Shown: positions 60,565 to 64,000 of the stretch, piece by piece | How the letters are laid out: every line of letters starts with the position of its first letter | Position numbering within the stretch: position 1 is the stretch's first letter | Program-made: the position numbers and the translations under genes | Notes under the pieces: generated by a model | The model's input: only the letters and a program-made list of their open reading frames with translations | Told to the model about the DNA's origin: nothing | Databases searched by the model: none | Source: Amycolatopsis thailandensis | GTDB taxonomy: Bacteria > Actinomycetota > Actinomycetes > Mycobacteriales > Pseudonocardiaceae | NCBI RefSeq assembly: GCF_002234405.1 | Contig: NZ_NMQT01000099.1 | Coordinates: forward strand, 35,175 to 99,174 | Direction of reading: 5' to 3' | DNA: 64,000 nucleotides

Positions 60565-62373
60565 ATGGTGATCAGTAGTACGAGAAAGACGCGGAGAGGC
60601 ACGGTGGCCGTGGTCGCCGGTGCCTTCCTGGCCTCGGGCCTGGTGCTGGCTCCCGCCGCGGGTGCGGCTCCCGCGGTCAAGGCCGACCCGGACACCGCCG
60701 CGCTCGCGGGCGCGCTGACCAAGCAGGCCGTCGCCTGGGGCGAGTGCTCGTTCCCTTCGGTCGCCCCGGCGACGGAAGCCGAACTGAAGAAGGTCAAGGG
60801 CCTCGCCTGCGCCACCGTCCAGGTGCCGCGTGACTGGCACAACCCGCAGGACGGCAACACCATCGGCGTCCGCGTCTCCAAGACCGCGACCGCCTATCCC
60901 GGCACCGGCAGGCAGGGCATCGCACTGGTCAACCCGGGCGGACCCGGCGGCGAAGGCCTGCCGTGGGGCGCCGCGATGGCGATGCGCAGCCCCGTGCTGG
61001 CCTCGCAGTACGACTTCGTCGGGTTCGATCCCCGCGGCGTCGGTCAGAGCACGCCGCTGACCTGTAGCTACACCGTCCCGGACAGCACTGATCAGAACGT
61101 GATCAGCCGGGCGAAGGTCGAGGGCTGCCTGAAGAACCCGCTGACGAAGTTCATCACCACCGAGCAGACCGCCTACGACATGGACTTCATCCGGGTGCTG
61201 CTCGGCGAAAAGAAGACCAGCTACATCGGCTACTCGTACGGCACGTGGCTCGGCACCTGGTACGCCACCACTTTCCCGGGCAAGGCGCACCGGTTCCTGC
61301 TCGACTCGTCGACCGACGCGAGCCGCTCGACACTGGAGAAGACCTGGGACCTCCAGCCGCGCAGCCGTGACCGCCAGTTCCAGGACGCCTTGCTGCCCTA
61401 CGTCGCGCGCAACGACGCCAAGTACAAGGCGGGCACCGACCCGCTCGAGATCCGCCGAAACTGGGAGAAGGCCGGCGGCACCCGCGAGTTCGCGGGCATG
61501 CTCTACGCCGCCTGGTTCATCATCCCGGCGATGTACGACACCACGCAGTACCCGTCGGCGGCTTCGATGGTGGCCGCGCTGGCGAAGGGCCCGGCACCCA
61601 CCGGGACCGACGCGGAGAAGCTCGAACAGGTCGTCGCCAAGGCGCTGACCACCCCCGGCCTGACCGACGCGAACAAGGCGTTCCTGACCAAGGCCAAGGG
61701 CAACGCGCTGGAGGCCATCGCCAAGAAGGACTCGGTCGAGCGCAAAGCCTCCTACCAGGGCGGCGCCGAGGTCGAGACCTGGGACGCGGCGTTCGAGGCG
61801 ATCCGCTGCCAGGACGGCCAGTGGAACCAGAACCTGCACTACTGGACCTACTGGCAGGCCGACCTGACCGTGAACGCGCCGTTCATCGCGCCGATCATGG
61901 CCCAGTCGGGCGCGCCGCTGTGCGCGTTCTGGCCGACCACCAACGCCAAGCCGGCGCCGGACGGGAAGACGTTCCCGAAGCTGCTGATCGCGCAGACCGA
62001 GCTCGACGCGGCCACGCCGTACGAGGGCGCGCTCGCCACCGCGAACGGACTGCCGGGCGCCAAGATGATCAGCGTCGACAACGAAGGCAGCCACGGGATC
62101 TTCCCGTACAACACCGACTGCGTCGACGACCCGATCGTCGCCTACTTCCAGACCGGTCTCACGCCGAAGAAGAAGTTCACCGGCTGCCAGGGCCTGCCCC
62201 TGCCCGGTGAGGACAAGACGGTCGAGGTCGGCGGGAACCTCGGGCACGACGGGAAGATCAAGATCAAGATGATCACGCCCCAGGTCCGCAAGGCGAACGA
62301 GATCGTCCGTGAGCTGCTCGAAGGCACCGCTACGCCGCAGGCCGACGAGAAGGGCATGCCCGCCAACGCGTAG
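60565..62373 (+). CDS. Secreted S33-type tripeptidyl aminopeptidase
   Basis: A 602-residue protein. Signal peptide to about 35. Oxyanion segment LVNPGGPGGEG (121-131), nucleophile Ser224 in GYSYGTWLG, Asp in LIAQTELDAATPY and His in EGSHGIFPYN. This matches the Streptomyces tripeptidyl-aminopeptidase/Slp group of extracellular S33 peptidases. ATG 60565 has GAAAGGG upstream. Followed by a hairpin terminator. Confidence 0.9.
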   Translation: MVISSTRKTRRGTVAVVAGAFLASGLVLAPAAGAAPAVKADPDTAALAGALTKQAVAWGECSFPSVAPATEAELKKVKGLACATVQVPRDWHNPQDGNTIGVRVSKTATAYPGTGRQGIALVNPGGPGGEGLPWGAAMAMRSPVLASQYDFVGFDPRGVGQSTPLTCSYTVPDSTDQNVISRAKVEGCLKNPLTKFITTEQTAYDMDFIRVLLGEKKTSYIGYSYGTWLGTWYATTFPGKAHRFLLDSSTDASRSTLEKTWDLQPRSRDRQFQDALLPYVARNDAKYKAGTDPLEIRRNWEKAGGTREFAGMLYAAWFIIPAMYDTTQYPSAASMVAALAKGPAPTGTDAEKLEQVVAKALTTPGLTDANKAFLTKAKGNALEAIAKKDSVERKASYQGGAEVETWDAAFEAIRCQDGQWNQNLHYWTYWQADLTVNAPFIAPIMAQSGAPLCAFWPTTNAKPAPDGKTFPKLLIAQTELDAATPYEGALATANGLPGAKMISVDNEGSHGIFPYNTDCVDDPIVAYFQTGLTPKKKFTGCQGLPLPGEDKTVEVGGNLGHDGKIKIKMITPQVRKANEIVRELLEGTATPQADEKGMPANA

Positions 62374-62393
62374 TCCCTGACAGCGTGGGAACG

Positions 62394-62430
62394 GAGGCTC
62401 CCGCGAGCCCATCCGGTTCGCGGGAGCCTC
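62394..62430. terminator. Hairpin terminator after S33 peptidase
   Basis: GAGGCTCCCGCGA (62394-62406) pairs exactly with 62418-62430 around an 11-nt loop, starting 21 bp after the stop codon. Confidence 0.85.
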
Positions 62431-62591
62431 TTCGGCGTGCCTCCGCCGGGATCTGTGACGCTTTCGTTATCGGTTCAGGCGCACGAGCCCGCCGCTTTCG
62501 CCCTCAAGACCAGTGAGTGAAAGCAGCGATACCGCGGCGCCTGACATCGATGTCAGGTCGCGGAGTCCTGGGGCGGGGGAGGAGAAACGTC

Positions 62592-63509
62592 ATGCTCGCC
62601 GAGTCGCGAGGCCTGTCGGTGGAGGCCGAGCAGCTGTACCGGGCCTTACTGGACGGGCGCCCGACCACGCCCGGTGCGGAGCTGGCCGAGCTTGAGCGGT
62701 TCGGTCTGGTCCGGCCCGGCGCGTCCGGACCCGAGGTCTGCCCGCCGCGCGCGGCGCTGTCGGCGTTCGCCGCGCAGCACGAGGCCGCGGCTGTCCGAGC
62801 GCGGGAAGCGGCCGAAGTACTCGGCGCCGCCTACTCCCTGCGGACCGGCCGGGACGCGGACTTCGTCGAGGTCCTGCGCAGCCGCGACGAGGTGATCGCG
62901 ACTTTCGAGGCCATGCAGACACAGGCGGGGGTGGACATCGTCGCGCTGGACCCCGGGTCGTACATGAGCCCGAAGGCCGAGGTGAGCACGATGCAGCCGG
63001 GGTCGATGGCGCGTGGCATCGCCTACCGCGTCGTCTACGACTCGTCCGTGCTGCAGGACGACGACGGATTCGTCCAGGTGCAGTCGAGTATCGCGCTCGG
63101 CGAGCAGGCCAGGGTGTTCCCCAGGCTCCCGTTGAAACTGGTGATCGCCGACAGCAAGCGCGCGCTGATCGCCGTCCCGAACTCCGACGCCGGTGACGTG
63201 CTGGCGCTGCTGATCCATCCGTCGATGCTGCTGAGCGCGCTGATCGAGCTGTTCGAATCCTTCTGGCGGATGGCGGTGCCGGTGCGGGCGGGCGGTCCGG
63301 ACGACGCGGAAGCGGCCCAGGAACCGACAGTCGCCACGCGCCGTCTGCTCGCGCTGTTGAGCGGAGGCCTGACCGACGAGGCGATCGCGCGCGAGCTGGG
63401 CATCAGCGAACGCACGGTGCTCCGGCGGATCAGCCGGTTGCAGCAACTGCTGGGCGCGCAGACCCGGTTCCAGCTGGGCGCGCAGGCGTCGCGTCAGGGC
63501 TGGCTCTGA
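62592..63509 (+). CDS. TrmB-like/LuxR-HTH regulator (paralogue 2)
   Basis: A 305-residue protein: N-terminal winged-helix-like region, sensor domain (with GIAYRVVYDSSVLQDDDG aligned to the ITYRCVYSGASLGDPG of paralogue 1), and a C-terminal LuxR HTH (LLALLSGGLTDEAIARELGI, then SERTVLRRISRLQQLLG). Same FQLGx-A-xxGWL tail as the gene at 40699. ATG 62592 has AGGAGAA upstream; the 75-bp-longer frame is not used. Confidence 0.82.
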   Translation: MLAESRGLSVEAEQLYRALLDGRPTTPGAELAELERFGLVRPGASGPEVCPPRAALSAFAAQHEAAAVRAREAAEVLGAAYSLRTGRDADFVEVLRSRDEVIATFEAMQTQAGVDIVALDPGSYMSPKAEVSTMQPGSMARGIAYRVVYDSSVLQDDDGFVQVQSSIALGEQARVFPRLPLKLVIADSKRALIAVPNSDAGDVLALLIHPSMLLSALIELFESFWRMAVPVRAGGPDDAEAAQEPTVATRRLLALLSGGLTDEAIARELGISERTVLRRISRLQQLLGAQTRFQLGAQASRQGWL

Positions 63510-63524
63510 TCGGTGAGACTACTG

Positions 63525-64000
63525 GGTGGTCGTGAGTGGCGATTCGGTTCAGGGGCAAGGGTGTCTTGAGTACCTACCGGCGGGCGGTTTCGTGTGCTTG
63601 GAAGGACGACACACGTGACTGGATGGACGACACGTGTGTCCAGGCGGACGACTCGCGGCGATAACCCGGTCACGAGAGTGTCGTCTGTCCAGTCACGCGT
63701 GTCGTCCATCTGATCACGTGTGTCGTCCACCTGATCACGCCGCGGCGAGGCCTCACTCCAGGTCTCGTGGGTGGCGATTCGGGTTCTATTGGGCGATAAG
63801 TCGAATATGGCATGGTCGGTCCTGCCGCGCAGGCCCTCTTCGCTGCCCGAGGACATGGTTCCGGACTGGGCGGCGACCAGGCGCGCCCCGAGTGTCCACA
63901 TGAGACGGTTGGTGACAACCAAGCGTCCGATTTATGGCCATATGAGGCTTTCCGCGAGGGGGTCGTGAGTGGCAAAGAGGGTTAGAACCCTCTTTGCCAC
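63525..64000. repeat. Intergenic repeat region at right edge
   Basis: No gene was recognised in 63510-64000. It contains GGTCGTGAGTGGCGATTCGG (63528-63547), a related GGTGGCGATTCGGG near 63768, a 48-bp imperfect inverted repeat built of GGACGACACACGTGA-like units (63605-63652 and 63680-63727), a GGTCGTGAGTGG motif at 63961-63972, and a perfect 15-bp stem hairpin at 63969-64000. Confidence 0.8.

Noticed and set aside
59977..62412. 811-aa open frame on the minus strand
   Set aside because: Antisense to the SIP and S33 peptidase genes; no recognisable domains.
1..64000. CRISPR arrays, rRNA, riboswitches
   Set aside because: No regularly spaced direct repeats with unique spacers, no rRNA sequence and no recognisable riboswitch core were seen. 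The 51.9 kb tandem unit has only two copies and is palindromic.

Overview
The window is 64 kb of high-GC actinobacterial chromosome. The gene content (F420/flavin-type luciferase-like oxidoreductases, WhiB protein, AsnC/TetR/MarR/LysR regulators, DUF222-HNH endonuclease, secreted S1 and M64 peptidases, GTG/TTG starts) points to a Pseudonocardiaceae-type soil actinomycete; Amycolatopsis is my best guess, by inference only.

Region 1 (1-9054) is accessory DNA ending in a tRNA-Leu(GAG). At its left edge lie two convergent copies of a regulator with an XRE-like N-terminus and a Nudix-like C-terminal half, the second followed by a small cupin gene. Next come an XRE repressor and a divergent, gapless operon: excisionase-like protein, WhiB-like protein, two membrane proteins, an FtsK/TraSA-type DNA translocase, a 53-residue protein and a large serine recombinase. 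The last codons and stop codon of the recombinase lie inside the 3' end of the tRNA-Leu gene. This is an actinomycete integrative conjugative element (AICE)-like unit; its left end and a replication gene were not found.

Region 2 (9.3-24.4 kb) is catabolic: two luciferase-like monooxygenases, a catalytically dead S1-protease homologue, a GMC oxidoreductase plus aldehyde dehydrogenase operon behind a KstR-like palindrome, an MFS transporter plus YtcJ-type amidohydrolase operon with a divergent double AsnC regulator, and an SDR / saccharopine-dehydrogenase-like / acyl-CoA ligase operon with a divergent TetR and twin operator repeats.

Region 3 (24.4-43 kb) is mixed: membrane and hypothetical proteins, a LexA-box DUF222-HNH gene, a decayed PLP enzyme, secreted proteins (LVIVD-repeat protein, GH84 hexosaminidase, M64 peptidase, two trypsin-like proteases), a lipoprotein built from a SecD P1-like domain, AraC, LysR and TrmB/LuxR-type regulators, and a 43-residue membrane protein.

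Region 4 (43-64 kb) carries a large modular beta-helix glycosidase, TetR-NmrA and MarR-RidA regulator/target pairs with visible palindromic operators, an AadA-like aminoglycoside nucleotidyltransferase, a class A beta-lactamase divergent from a LysR gene and a second SxxK hydrolase, a VWA/Calx-beta protein, a flavodoxin, a LysE exporter, PPK2, a siderophore-interacting protein, an S33 peptidase and a second TrmB/LuxR-type regulator. Two long intergenic stretches (51.6-52.6 and 63.5-64.0 kb) are packed with perfect hairpins and short dispersed repeats that share core motifs. These, and the element/tRNA junction, are the least explained parts of the window.
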